Positions 47,606 to 60,524 of a stretch of 64,000 nt of DNA are shown in pieces (position 1 is the first letter of the stretch; every line of letters starts with the position of its first letter). The translations under genes and the position numbers were made by a program. Source of the stretch: Pegea sp. RAD2-039 (Eukaryota; Chordata; Thaliacea; Salpida; Salpidae); contig JAQGEQ010000324.1 of the NCBI GenBank assembly GCA_034620365.1, positions 372,001 through 436,000 on the forward strand. The letters run 5' to 3'. The notes beneath the pieces are model-generated. The model did no database searches and was not told where the DNA came from. It worked only from the letters and a program-made list of their open reading frames with translations.

Positions 47606-49005
47606 TGCTTCTTATCAAAAGTAACTTTCCTATATACCTAGAAATTCTAATATTTTTAATTTTAGTTTACATTTTCTTTTATTAAGGTTTAATAAAAGTA
47701 TCAAATTTATTGCTTATAATTATAAAATATAAGGTTTATATAACTTGCAAGTATATAACATAACATAATAAAAAAATATATAAAGGATATTTTGAAATTT
47801 ATAATAGAAAGTAGAATTAATAGAATTGTTAGAAAAACATAACAAAAAATGTATTTGTTCAATTTAAAATATTAAACAAATACTTATCATAAATATAAAT
47901 AAAACTAAAATTTCACAGAATTTAAAAAAACTTTTAAAAAAGATAAAAGCAAATGCAGTTATCTAAAGTTACAAAAATTCATAATTACTCTTCATAATTA
48001 AAAAAAAATTAGATTTAAGAAAGAATTTATTTATTTCAAATTTTTACTTAACTAAATTTGAATATCAATAAAACTTTCTTTAAAATTTATTTTCTATCTA
48101 AAAACTCAAACTTTGTTTAACAACTAAAGCTTTTAAAATAATAAATAGTTAACTATTAGAAGTCAACACAATGAAAAAAAGAAATCTCAATTATTTTAGA
48201 AAATTTGCAAAAGGTATTCAAACTTAAACTGAAGTATTTCTTTAAAACTTTTTCTTATAGATTTAATTTAAAATATTTTCTAACGAAAAAATTAATTTAA
48301 GAAAACTTATTTCTAATTTAGTACTAATAAATAAATGAATTAAAATAAAAACTTTAAAAATAAAAATCTTTCACGAGGACTTGAGCTAACTTTTGCCGGC
48401 CAAAATATTCAAATGATCTAAAATGGCTTCTTATAGAATTTATTTTCTTGAAGTCGATGCTTTTAGCAGTTAAAAAAAAATATTGTAAAAAGATTTTACA
48501 TTCAATTTTAGATTTGATATAATTTTTAGTTTAGCAGCAATTTCCCAATCTAATAAAAAAATTATTTGAAGAAAATAAAGTTATTTTAGATTATTTATTA
48601 GTTAAGATTATTTATTAGTAAAGATTATTTATCATTTATAACAATCTAGAGGCATTCTTCAGATAATTTAAAAATTGATCGAAATTTTAAGAAGCCTTTT
48701 TGGGTTTTCGGTGTAAGTTTAAAATAACTTTTCTAAAAAAACATTTAATAATAGAACCTATTTATTATTTTCATTTGTAACAGCGATGTTGATACTAAAA
48801 ATTTGGTTTAAAAAAGTAGTATCTATTGTAGTATTTAAATTTCAACCAGTATTATTGTGAGGACAGAAGATAGTGTTCGAAGACAAATTCATGCGAGGAA
48901 ATTTGTGGCAATATTATAATAAGTAATTAAAGAATAAAGATGTTTTTAACAAGTATTTCAAAAGCAACTATTCAGATAAAAGCAGTTGAATCTAATAACC
49001 ATAGC
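47606..49005. other. AT-rich spacer upstream of SF3B3, nothing recognised
   Basis: No coding frame or repeat array. Must hold the SF3B3 promoter. Confidence 0.55.
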
Positions 49006-49009
49006 TGCT

Positions 49010-49545
49010 CTGAACCATTTATCATCAAAAATGTAGTAAAGCACGGACGTGTCTCTACCACAACGCTCTTTAGAATTTAGATACATCACGTCTAAAAACG
49101 AAGAATAAGGTATACAAGATCACCAAGCGTGATCTGCTTTTTACTGATGACGCATCAATTGTTGTACATTCAGAAAAAGACCTACAGATGCTGATGGACT
49201 GATTCTCAGCAGTCAACAAAGATTTCAGAATAAAAATCAGTCTAAAAAAGACAAACATTCTCAACTAAGGTGTTAACGTTCCACAACCAATCAACAACAA
49301 CCAATGGCTGGCTCGGTTGCATATGTCAGCTGGAGGACAGATAGATCCCAAAAGGTATGTTGTATGGAAATCTATCTAAAGGTAAACGCAACATCGGCCA
49401 TCTTTGTACTCGTTTTAAAGATACTTGCAAGCGCGATATAAAACCGCTCAACATCAATACTAGCAATCAAAAGGATCGCTCCGAATGGCGCTTTCTACTT
49501 CACAAACAACTGAAGAATATAGAGACAAACTAACTACGAAGAGGA
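49010..49545 (+). mobile_element. LINE fragment (second family), reverse transcriptase palm to C-terminus, decayed
   Basis: In order: FIIKNVVKHGRVSTTTLF (family pattern TNGVKQGCVLAPTLF), then after a deletion RDLLFTDDASIVVHSEKDLQ (catalytic [FY]xDD as FTDD), a KISLKKTNIL block, and the terminal RFKDTCKRDIKPLNI with an SEWRFLL block. Stops interrupt it. It is related to the 4960-5095 fragment and not to the CR1/Jockey-like copies. Confidence 0.8.
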
Positions 49546-50343
49546 AGAAGCTTTAAAAGTTTTTTTGGAGCACGCCAGGCATAGCCATAGTCGACCTAAA
49601 GTGGTCGTTTTTAGAAACAAGTTTTTATATAACTTTTATTAAATTTCAATTCCAATCAAACATTAAAGAAATAAACTCAGTTGCATCAGGAAAAATATTT
49701 CTACTTCTTTCTCATTTCACTACTTGACTCTTTTCCTGGAGCAGACCCAGCATGGCCGTATCTGACCGAAGCCATTATTACTAATTTATAACAATATCAC
49801 AACATTTACTCTCTATAATATAAGTTTACTCCATTATTATATTGTTAATAGCCATTATTATTATTATTGTTATTATTACTAATTTATGATATTATTTAAA
49901 ATTTCGTCACTCTCGGTAAATTTTTCTGCAGTTTCTGATTCAGTTGAAACTTTTAGAGATGCAAACAAACTTGAACTGAAGTTAAAGTTCGTAACCAATA
50001 AATCACTTCCGATATGTTTTGGATCGTTTGTAAATCATTTGTTATTAAATCGATTAAATAAAGAAATCGATACTACAACACATAAATTAGCAAACATCTA
50101 CAAGTTACAAATACTTCTACCGATGTCTCAACTTCAACTTTTACATTCGACTTTCTTTGAACTTTTATTTCGAGTATTTGGTTACGAGGAGTTTCATTGC
50201 TTTTGTGGTTTGAGTTGAACACCTGTAACTGTGATAAGGCATCTACTACTGATGATTGAAAATTCTTTAAAAGATTTGAAAGCTTTTTTTAATTAATTTT
50301 TTTATTTTATTGAATTTGCTTCTTTTTAATATCAGTGAAACTA
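49546..50343. other. AT-rich spacer; unexplained 110-codon open frame at 49886-50218
   Basis: The frame has a mixed composition but no recognisable domain, splice context or neighbour. I do not call it a gene. Confidence 0.45.
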
Positions 50344-50804
<461 letters not shown>

Positions 50805-53800
50805 GTAAAAACTATTTATGTAATTATTATCTAGAAACACAATCCTAAAAATAAATTTCTATAGAAGATAAAATTGAAATCCTTTAAAACAAAATCTTTT
50901 AAATTCTGAATTCATTCAAAATAATTCTATGATAAAAATTGGAAATAACTTTTAGTCTAAATTAACAGAAAATTTTAAAAGTTCAGCTTTTTATTAGAGA
51001 AAAAAGTGAAAGTAAAGCTAATCAGATAAAGATTTTTGTAAACTTTATATTTTCAACCAAAGTTAACTTCTCCCAAATGTTTCAATCTTCAAATGATTCG
51101 AAATCTTCAGATAAAATGTTTCTCTTTCTTCAAATACTTATTGATTATTGCTGGCCATTGAAAAATTGACTGAAAACAATCTCTTTACAAATAAGTATTT
51201 TATTGAAACCTATTTTTAAGGTTTTTAATAATTTCTAATCAGTTAAAGTGCTTTTACTGACATCTAAATTTGATTTTTTTTATAATTTACAATAAAGTAA
51301 ATAGATGGAAAAAGTTCTTTTTAAATACAGTTCTGAAGTAAAGTAAAGAAAAGAACCGAAGTGTTTTCTGAACAAACTTAGTTTGTCACTTTCTTCTTCT
51401 TGGTTATTAAACAAACAAAGGCAAAAACAAGAACAAACTAAACAGTTTACAAATAACCAGTTAACAAAAGCACTAAAATATTAATAAAGTTGAAGGTAGT
51501 GACGAAATTCACTTTTTTTGTAAATAATTTTTAAATTTATTTTATCTAATTGATTATTTTTATATTTTTTTAATTTCAGTTTTCCTCTGTTTAAATCGAA
51601 GCTTTTGCGTAATAAAGATGACGTCATCGCGTTCTTTAACTCCTTTAAAGATTCAAAATGAAGATTAACAGTTTGTTATCAAGGTTAGGAGCTCAAAAAA
51701 TTCTATTGAACTGAAGTCGAAAAGCCAAAAAGATCAACTTTTGAAGATTACGAAATTCTTTACAATAAATGGATTAAAAAGAAATCTTTTCAATTATTAC
51801 TTCAAAAAATCACTCATTAGATAATAGATTGCATAATTTAGATTTAATAATTCTATTTTCGATTTAGATAACATCAAGAAATGAATTTAATACTCCAAGA
51901 ACATCATGGAAAACATTTTTGATAATAAAAAGTTATTCAAAACAATATTTTGTTTTTTTAATAATAATTTTTCAACCAAAGTTTAAACAAAAAAAGATTT
52001 TTCAAATAAAAATTTTTTTAAATATTTGTCTTTTTTATTAAAAAATAAATTATTTTAAATTATTTTTTTTTTCTCAAAACCTCCCAGCATATTTACAAAA
52101 CTATCATTACACATTTTTTACAAATGTAAAAGTTCTATCTAAAAAACATCAACAAATTGATAATATTCAATCTTATTAAATCAATTATTTGAAAATCTTT
52201 AACAATTCAGTTAATTCTGAAGAAGATAAAAAGTAATTTGTCTAACAATAAAATCTGTAAAAGTCTTTTGTTTGAAAAGTTGTTCTCAAATATTTCATTT
52301 ATTCAAAATAAAGATGAAAGAAATGTTTTGAAAAAATTGTCAACTGAGCAAAATATGAAGGTGATTTTTAAAACCGACAAAATCAATCTTTATTTGATCT
52401 TCAGAAGACATCAGTTTTAAAAGATTCAGAAATTTTTTATTTAGAAACTTTGAAAATTGTTCATTAGAGCGTGACAAAAAGCGAGCGATAATTTAGATAA
52501 AAAAAGAAAGTTTGAAATGAGAGAAGACATAAAGTACTCACAAAATATTCTGTTTGTTGAAAATGTTTTGTGAGCAGATGTTAGAGTTGCTCAAATACAA
52601 CAAAATCAGAAACTTTTTTGAAAGTTGTTTATTCAGAAAATTTATTTTTAAATTTATTAATTTGAAACTTTTGATTTTTTTTTCAGTTTTTGTTTTGAAG
52701 CTTTTTTTCGAATCGATTTTTATTTTCAATCTAAAACAAAAACTTCAAGAAAATTTATCTTTGTTATTTATTTTGCTTCAACTGTTTGAACTACGTCATC
52801 ATCTACATCATCAAAGACTTCTTATTTTCTTTTATTTTCATCTTAATCGTTCAAAATTTTTAAAGATAAATATTTGTGAAAAAAAGAAATTGAAGTCTTT
52901 CTTTTGCTACCCAAAAACTTTCGAGATGAAATTATGGGATTTAGAAAAGTTCATTTTCACCGGATTACCTCGCTTCGAACCAATTACTGGCTTTACTTTC
53001 AAAATTGAAACTCTTTTTGCAAATAGCGGCTAGTTAACCAAGCATCTAACAACTTTTTCTGTTTATTTTCAATTTTAGAATCTATAGATAAATTCTATTA
53101 AATTTTTTATGATTGAAAAATGTTAAAAATTTTCTGTTTACTCAATCTCACTTCTAGGGTTTGTTTTTTCTGCCATTATCTAACTTGATAAGAAATTTTT
53201 CATCTAATAATCTTCCTGATAACAAAGTTATCTGACAGAAATTTGCGAAAACTTAAATGGAAACCCTGTCCAAACAAACTTGTTGGTTTTTTGTTAAATG
53301 AAACCATTGATGTGGAACGAAGCAATTTTATTTTATGTGTTATAAAATATTTGATAACCGAAAAAAATCAAAAGCAACAAACACGAGAAGTATGACGTCA
53401 TCGGCGCGCATCTGTCATTATTATCTCCTTCTAAGTGACGTCACTGTATCGAGCTTTCAATTTTCTTCGAAAATTTCAGTAAATTTTCTGCTTGTTTATC
53501 ATACTTCTGTGACAGTTTAAAAAAAACTCTAATTACAAAAATATAAAAAAAAAGTTGTTTTTGAAGTTTAAAAAATGTTTAAATAATAAATGAAAAAATT
53601 GTTTAGAAAGTAAATTAGATTTTAATTATTCCATCAATTCTACAGATATTTCTATCTCCAAAAAACTCCAAGGAAAAAATTTCTCAAAATTCAACTTTAC
53701 TTTTTAAATTGATTAACTTTTTGGCCTCATAATTCGTTTAAAAGACAAATGACGTCATCAATGATGTGATGACGCGAAATGAACTTCCGTCGACAGCTCC

Positions 53801-53990
53801 TCCATTAACAGATGATCTGATTTTAAACGAGAAACGAAACATTTTCTAAAATGTTTCAATTAATTATTTATTTAAAGCTCTAAAAACAAAATTTGTCGAA
53901 AAGTTAACTTAAAAAAACACCATTTTCGGCTCTTAAATAATTTCAAAATGTTCAAAATTGAACAAAAAGAGTTGTGCAGAACGAAATTAG
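50805..53990. other. AT-rich intergenic DNA upstream of the FLRT-like array
   Basis: TGACGTCA occurs at about 51619, 53394, 53437 and 53750. The 159-codon frame at 52554-53033 is rich in Phe, Leu, Ile and Lys, as expected for AT-rich DNA, and has no recognised domain. Confidence 0.5.
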
Positions 53991-54093
53991 ACGGTGGTGA
54001 CGTCATCATCGCTGTCACGTGACACTAACTATTTTTTCATCTTTTAACAGAGCTAAGCGTGAAACTGATTATTACGTCACAACTAACCACGTG

Positions 54094-56354
54094 ATGAAGG
54101 TCAAATGCTTTGTCCTGATGCTTATGATAGCGGTTGTTCGGGGCAACAATGAATGTCCTCCTAAATGTCGATGCCATAAACGAACTGTTTATTGCAACGA
54201 GCGAAATCTGACGTCAGTACCGCGCGGGATTCCTTTGGACACCGAAAAATTATTTCTCCAACAAAATCAGCTTCAGGACCCAGACATGGACGGTCAACTG
54301 TCCCAGTTGTCCAAACTTCATCATCTGTTTCTTGATAATAATCTTCTGACTTCATTCCCAAATCATCTTCCGTCTTCTCTTCGGTCGATTTCATTGAATC
54401 ATAATATCATCAAATACGTGCCCACAAGTGCTCTAGTACCCCTGGTTAATGTCCAGCAACTTTTATTGGACTACAACAACCTGACGGACAATGGTCTTGT
54501 CTCTGGTTCACTTCAAAAGTCAACAAAACTTCAAAAGTTACTTCTTGGGCACAACCTGTTGACCACATTACCATGGCAACTACCTACGTCACTATGTGAG
54601 TTGTACATATCCGATAACTTGATGACGTCACTACCACCCGACCGATTACGTCATCTAGTTAATTTGAATAAACTTGATTTACGTAATAATCAAATCGTGC
54701 AAATCGACGGTGATATGACGTCACTTGTAAATCTACAATCCCTCGATTTGAGTAGCAACAAGTTGAGGGAAATTCCCGCCTCGTTGCCAAGCAACCTGAC
54801 CGAGCTTCGATTAGGTTACAATCAAATTCGTTTTGTGTACGCAAATCGTGGTATGGGACGCGATGGACGTCTCCATGGAGACCTACATGGCTTCAGTAGT
54901 CTTGCTGAGTTGGATTTATCTCATAATTTGCTAGAAAGTATTGAATCAGGTGCTTTTAGTGGTCTCCATGGTAATGGTCTCAGTGTTGGTCTTCAAATGA
55001 ATGCGTGGAGATGTGATTGTAATTTACATTATCTTAAAACTTGGTTGACGTCACATACGATCGTCACTTCAAGCGACGCGAACATACAGTGCTCGACTCC
55101 AGAATCTTTCAGCCAGGTTTTTGTCACTTTAATTTAACCTATTAACTAATTGTTCCAGTAATTACTTAACTAATATTTTAACTAGTTGCATAATTAAATG
55201 TTCAACTAATTAACTAACTAACTTCTTAATAATCTATTAACTAGTTGTTCAAATAATTGTTTAATAAATTTCCTAACTAATTTCTTAAATAGTTGCATAA
55301 TTAATTTCTTAACTAATTTATAAACTAATTTATTTATAAATAAGTGTATTACGTAGTTAGTTTTTACCTATTCCGATTTATCTAATATATGCACAACTAA
55401 TTGTGTAGGTACAAATTTATCAGGTGGTTGTCATGACAACCGATGTAATAAATTTTTTGTTGTCATGACAACTGATGTAATAAATTTTTTGTTGTCATGA
55501 CAACCGACTGATCGACAACTTTTCGTTTCTAGGTTGCCATTAGCAGTATCGAAGTCACCGCCCTCAAGTGTCAGAATCCTATGCGATCGTTTCGGGTCAA
55601 TGACGTCACACACGATACTTTTACGCTTTTCTATGACATCGAAACGTCGACGGAGCCACCTTATCTTCAAATGTGGACCATGTATGGACCAATCACTTGC
55701 CAAGATTGTCGATTTCCAGGCGACAGTGACGTCACAGCCGCTAGTTGGATGGGCAGTTACAAAGTGGTTGCCATCTTAACTAACCAGGTCCACGTGGATA
55801 AGCTGGGGCCGGGCAGCAAGCTATTGGTTTGTGTTTTTTCAACCAATCAGCATCCAAGCCGAATTCCCGCTCGTCAATGCCAACTAGTGACCACAATGGA
55901 AGTTGTGACGTCACAGAGCAACATCGGAGTGCCATCATGGGGTGTAGCGGTCGCTTCGACAATTGCTTCTGTAATTATTATCATTTTTGGAATTGCTTTT
56001 ATCATCAGAAGACTCCGTGCTCAGAAACGTCATCGAAAAATGACTCGTTACCATAACAACCGGCTTCGATTAGCTCCTGGGGCACCTTTTATGCTTTCAC
56101 ACGCCCAACAGCCACCTCTTGTTGATGCCGATCATGAATTCGATGTCGCGTTGATGACGTCACGAACGCCAGTGCATCACGTGATCAAAAGTCAGCCAAA
56201 TGACAGCTGTTGCTATAGCGATAGTCACGCTGATTCCATAGAAACTACTGAGACTGTGACGTCACTAAGGTATGCACGTGACTATCCAGCTAATTACTCG
56301 AGTCACGATTCAACGCGTTCCTATAGTTATCATGGCAACAACGTTAGGTTGTGA
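54094..56354 (+). CDS. FLRT-like leucine-rich repeat transmembrane protein 1
   Basis: Type I cell-surface protein of the FLRT kind (adhesion and guidance, LRR plus FN3). Two exons, 54094-55116 and 55533-56354, give 614 aa. Start: MKVKCFVLMLMIAVV signal peptide just after an acceptor at 54050 (5' UTR intron likely). Next come a Cys cap ECPPKCRC...YC with NERNLTSVPRGIP, about ten LRRs (residues 50-290; LPWQLP as in FLRT), an LRRCT with WRCDCNLHYLKTWL, an FN3-like domain (from about residue 355, FRVNDVTHDTFTLFY), a TM helix at about 475-498 and a tail of about 115 residues with Tyr/His-rich end. It differs from FLRTs by an intron after the LRRCT. It is first of three tandem relatives. Confidence 0.85.
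55427..55504 (+). repeat. Three copies of the palindrome GTTGTCATGACAAC, 32 bp apart
   Basis: Perfect 14-bp palindromes at 55427-55440, 55459-55472 and 55491-55504, separated by near-identical GATGTAATAAATTTTT spacers, in the only coding-region intron of FLRT-like gene 1. They differ from the ideal RFX X-box palindrome GTTGCCATGGCAAC at two symmetric positions. Confidence 0.95.
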
Positions 56355-56394
56355 CGTCATCACTTCAGTGGGTTCAAAAAGCTGTGAAAAGAAT

Positions 56395-56505
56395 CGAGCT
56401 GGTTGTAGCTGGCTTCTAATTGGTTGATAAAAGCTGGCTTCTAATTGGTTGATAGAAGCTGGCTTCTAATTGGTTGTTGAAAACTGATTTCTAATTGGAC
56501 GTTTT
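56395..56505 (+). repeat. Short tandem repeat in the 3' UTR of FLRT-like gene 1
   Basis: Three good copies and one decayed copy of a 28-bp unit containing AGCTGGCTTCTAATTGGTTG, just after the stop codon. Confidence 0.9.
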
Positions 56506-58700
56506 TTATTTTCTTTTTATTAAAACTTTATCTTTTAGCGTTTTTGGTTTTTTTCTGCAAATCTTTTTTTAGACTTTTTTTGTTGGTAATTTTTTATAAC
56601 GAAACAAGGTTTGAACTTTTTTTATCGCTTTAAATGCCTGGCCGGTCCAGCTGAAAATAAACAAAAACAAAAAAGTTGCTTGCTTCAGTTACTACTTGAA
56701 AAAGTTCCAAATATCGATTTGATTAAAACAAAAAGTTTTAGATTTTAAATACTGCCACAAAATTAAGTCTTTTAAATAAAAATAAATTCAAAAGCAAAGA
56801 GAAAGTATCTAAAGTATTCTCAAAATAGATCAAAAGGTTTTAAACTTTTTCCAAATTGGACGATTTTCATATGGGCAAGTTAAACTCTATTTGCATAAAA
56901 TTGACTTCATAAATACTGAACTAGCTTAAAATAAATAAAAAGAAAATTTTAAAATTTCCGCTAGACGGCGCATTGAGCTGCTTGTCGTGGTTGAGTGGTT
57001 TTATGTACGATTTATTTGAAGTGCTTGAAAAAGTTTCAAGTTTTTGAGGATAGTTGAACCTCAAAAAGCTTTTATTAAAAGGAAATTGGAAGTTAAAACT
57101 CAAATCATCTATTGAAAATTCAAGTGGTATTCTTAAATTCGTGAATTAAACGATTTCTTTAAGAAGATTGGTTTGAGATATTGACAAAAAAACAACAAAT
57201 AAATAAGAAATTGACGAAAAATAAGAGAAATAAAAAGTTTTTGGTGAAAAAGATTCGAGAAAGGTTTTAATCACCTTAGAGATGGTTGGGGTGATATGAA
57301 AAGGTTTGGTGATAGAAGATGACTGTTTGTTAAGCTGGATAGATTAAGAAGCGTTCTTCTAGAGAATCCATCAAGTAAACGTTGTCATCACCTCGTGAAA
57401 AGGAAACCAATTTACATTCTTCATATTTTACTCATTAAATATTTTGACCTTCTTAATTTATATTTGATTTAAAATTGATTTTTAAATCGAATAAAAAGTG
57501 ATGAAAAAACAAGAAAGATGAAATCTAAGCTGAGGTTTTCCAGGTGAATATTATCAATGAAAACTAAAAACACAACAATCTGAGTTGAATAGAAATTTGA
57601 ATATCTATAAATTGTGATTTTTAAATTTGTTTTCTCATTTAGAAACCGAATAAAATTTTGATAATAGAAGAAAAAAAAACTTTTCGAAAGTCACAAAAAT
57701 TGTTCAACATTTTTAATGTGTTTACAAAAAAAATGACAAAAAATTGAATTAGTTTAAAAAAGGAATTGTAAAAATGATTTGCTGTTTTCAAAACTTTTGT
57801 TTAAAAGTTTTTAAAGAAAATATTTAAATAAAAATCAATTTTGTTTATTGAAAGAAATTTTTTTGTTCAAATATTAATAATAATATATTAAAATATGAGT
57901 GATAAACATAATAGAAAATACTTGTAACAAATTTCAGGTAAAAACAAGAGAAGGAAAAAAGAAAACTCATTAAAAATTTAACACTGTTACCTTTTCACAA
58001 AATTTCCCAATAAGATTCATTTACTTTTAGCCCCCATAACCCAAAGACTTCACAACCTCTGCATCATCAACTAGATCTGAGTTTTGTTTTGAGTTTAATT
58101 TATTAGATTTTATTGAAATGAGGAATTTTAATGACTTTGACATGAATTTGTTCAAATCAATTTTGATCAATGACTAGATATCTTTTTTGGAAGATTAAAT
58201 AAAGATTAGAAAATATTTGATGATTACCAGACTTTAGATCCACAAACCTTTCTTTTCTCATATTTAAAAAGAAATTTTTCATCTTTATCTTTTTATTGAT
58301 TATTTTTTTTACTTTAATTAATCTCAAAATGACCCTTTCAAAACCTCAAAATTCAATCGCCAATTTTTTTTTTCAAATGTCACTTTTAATTAAATTAAAA
58401 AAATAATTGGAAACATTTTAATTATTTATTAACAAAGTTGTTGACACAACTATAAACATATTTACAAACGAACTAATTTTTTCAAATTTGTTTTGTAAAC
58501 TTGATTGGAAACACTGCTTTCATTTTTTTTAATGTTTTTTTATAAAATCTACAAATTAAAACAAACAAATTTGTTGGAAAATATGCAGATTTATGCAAAT
58601 TTGTGGAAGTTTTAAACAGATTTTTTAATAAATTGCTTTACAAGAAAACTTCTGTTGCAAATTATCGATGATGACGTCACAACCCGGTTGCTATGACGAC
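56506..58700. other. AT-rich spacer between FLRT-like genes 1 and 2
   Basis: 3' UTR and intergenic DNA; no exon, repeat array or RNA gene was recognised. The right end holds TGACGTCA (about 58671) and GTTGCTATGACGAC (58687-58700), likely promoter-proximal to gene 2. Confidence 0.5.
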
Positions 58701-58841
58701 CAAATCGATTGCAACTTTTGCTACTGGTCTGTCTGTTCAATTTATTTTCATTTAAGCGACAACCGCGCGCTGATGACGTCATTACTTCTTACAGATCATC
58801 CAAACACCGCACCCAACCACCAGAGTACGCTGTCATGAAAG

Positions 58842-60524
58842 ATGACACGTGTCTATTATGTCATTTTGATGACGTCACTGCTACTCTTAAACCCACCACT
58901 ACTGATGACGAAAAGCGATGACGTCACCGCTTCCGGATCGTGTCTTCATTTTTGTCGATGCTCGTCGCCAAATCGCGTTTTTTGTAATGAGCGTTCACTT
59001 GGGGAAATACCCGCCGGAATTTCCCCATCAACTGAAAGCTTGCAATTACGCGGTAATCACATCGATGACATCACTAATCTACGTCATCTACACCATCTAC
59101 ATCATCTCGATCTTTATGACAACATCATCGCGTCTCTACCACCCCCTATCGACCTTCCTTCTTCAATTCGAGTCCTTTCGCTACAATCGAATCGGTTAGT
59201 CACGATTCGTGATGACGTCATCGACTTCTTCTTCCATCTCGAACAACTCAATTTACGTCACAATCAACTTTCGGATTTGGGGAGCCCCCCAAAGACTCTC
59301 AGCTCTTCAGCGCGCCTCCGAACTCTTTTCCTCTCTAACAACGTAATGACGTCACTTCCCGCTCGACTTCCAAACACCCTAACCATCCTTCAAATCGATC
59401 ACAATCGCATTAATCGCGTCAGTTACCTAGCAACTGGCTCCCTAACCCATTTACAGCTCCTAGATCTCTCTCATAATTTTCTGACGACCAATGGCATCGA
59501 AGTCGAAGCGATGACGTCACTACGCTCGCTTCAAACACTAAATCTCGCTTTCAATCATCTTGATCAGATTCCAAGAGGACTTCCAAGGACACTTCGCGCG
59601 CTTTCAATTGCTCACAATCGCGTCGAGTATATTTGGGCACCTTCAGGACCTTCTGGACCAGGTCACTTGGGATATTTGAACCATTTGGTTAGCTTAGATT
59701 TATCTCACAACCAAATTAAAAGCGTTCAATCAAAATCCTTCATTGGGCTTCGACTTCGTGCTCTCAATCTCCATGGCAATGACTTCCGGTGTGATTGTCA
59801 CCTACGTCATCTCCTCAACTGGTTGATGACGTCATCAGTGACTTTAAGTAAGCGCAATGACGTTACATGCGACGGACGTCGGGTTTGGGGCGTACCCTTG
59901 AAAGATTTGCGATGTGATGAAGTCACAAGCGATCAAATCAAGATTATCAAAGGAGATGACATCATTGTGCGAGTTGATGACGTCACTTTTCCGCCGTTTG
60001 TCACCTTTAATGTGTTGTATGGACCTCTCCGAGATGACGTCATCACTTCGACAAGCGCGCCCATAATCAGATCCCTTCGACAATTTTCTTCAGTTCAACT
60101 TCCGGTAGGAAATCGAAGTTTTCGAGTGACTGGACTTCTTCCGGGACTTCCCCATTTCATTTGCATATTTCCTCGCTTTGTAGAGCGATCACGAGTGACA
60201 ATGACATCATGTGTTCGATACACACATCCTTCTACATCACCTGATCCTTGGATTTGGTTCTTGATCCTTCTCGCGGTTCTGATCTTCTCAGGGATCCTTT
60301 TGATCATCAATAGGAGGCGTCTGCTGACGTCATCACACATGAAGTCGAACAGGGCGACAGGGCGCCCAGTGAACCGTGAAGTTGTCATAGAAACCGATCA
60401 GGATGGGAACACGTTGGATGCAAGATCTGAGTTTATCATTAAGATGAGAAGAAGATCTTCGTTCCCGGATTTTAGAATTTCAAGAAGTTGGAATCGAAGA
60501 GAAGAAGATGGGATCTATGTTTGA
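58842..60524 (+). CDS. FLRT-like leucine-rich repeat transmembrane protein 2
   Basis: Intronless coding region of 560 aa. Acceptor CTTACAG at about 58790 suggests a 5' UTR intron. Signal peptide (residues about 1-25), Cys cap CLHFCRC...FC with NERSLGEIPAGI, about ten LRRs (residues 60-300), LRRCT with FRCDCHLRHLLNWL and two later Cys, FN3-like domain ending VTGLLPGLPHFICIFPRF, TM helix at about residues 470-492, and a basic tail of about 65 residues. Many TGACGTCA copies fall in the coding sequence and are read as MTS, DVT or VTS. The layout matches gene 1 but without its intron; sequences are well diverged, so the duplication is old. Confidence 0.85.
   Translation: MTRVYYVILMTSLLLLNPPLLMTKSDDVTASGSCLHFCRCSSPNRVFCNERSLGEIPAGISPSTESLQLRGNHIDDITNLRHLHHLHHLDLYDNIIASLPPPIDLPSSIRVLSLQSNRLVTIRDDVIDFFFHLEQLNLRHNQLSDLGSPPKTLSSSARLRTLFLSNNVMTSLPARLPNTLTILQIDHNRINRVSYLATGSLTHLQLLDLSHNFLTTNGIEVEAMTSLRSLQTLNLAFNHLDQIPRGLPRTLRALSIAHNRVEYIWAPSGPSGPGHLGYLNHLVSLDLSHNQIKSVQSKSFIGLRLRALNLHGNDFRCDCHLRHLLNWLMTSSVTLSKRNDVTCDGRRVWGVPLKDLRCDEVTSDQIKIIKGDDIIVRVDDVTFPPFVTFNVLYGPLRDDVITSTSAPIIRSLRQFSSVQLPVGNRSFRVTGLLPGLPHFICIFPRFVERSRVTMTSCVRYTHPSTSPDPWIWFLILLAVLIFSGILLIINRRRLLTSSHMKSNRATGRPVNREVVIETDQDGNTLDARSEFIIKMRRRSSFPDFRISRSWNRREEDGIYV

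Noticed and set aside
49886-50218. 110-codon open frame
   Set aside because: No recognisable family or gene context; kept only as a remark in the spacer entry.
52554-53033. 159-codon open frame
   Set aside because: Phe/Leu/Ile/Lys-rich as expected in AT-rich DNA, no domain, no splice or promoter context.
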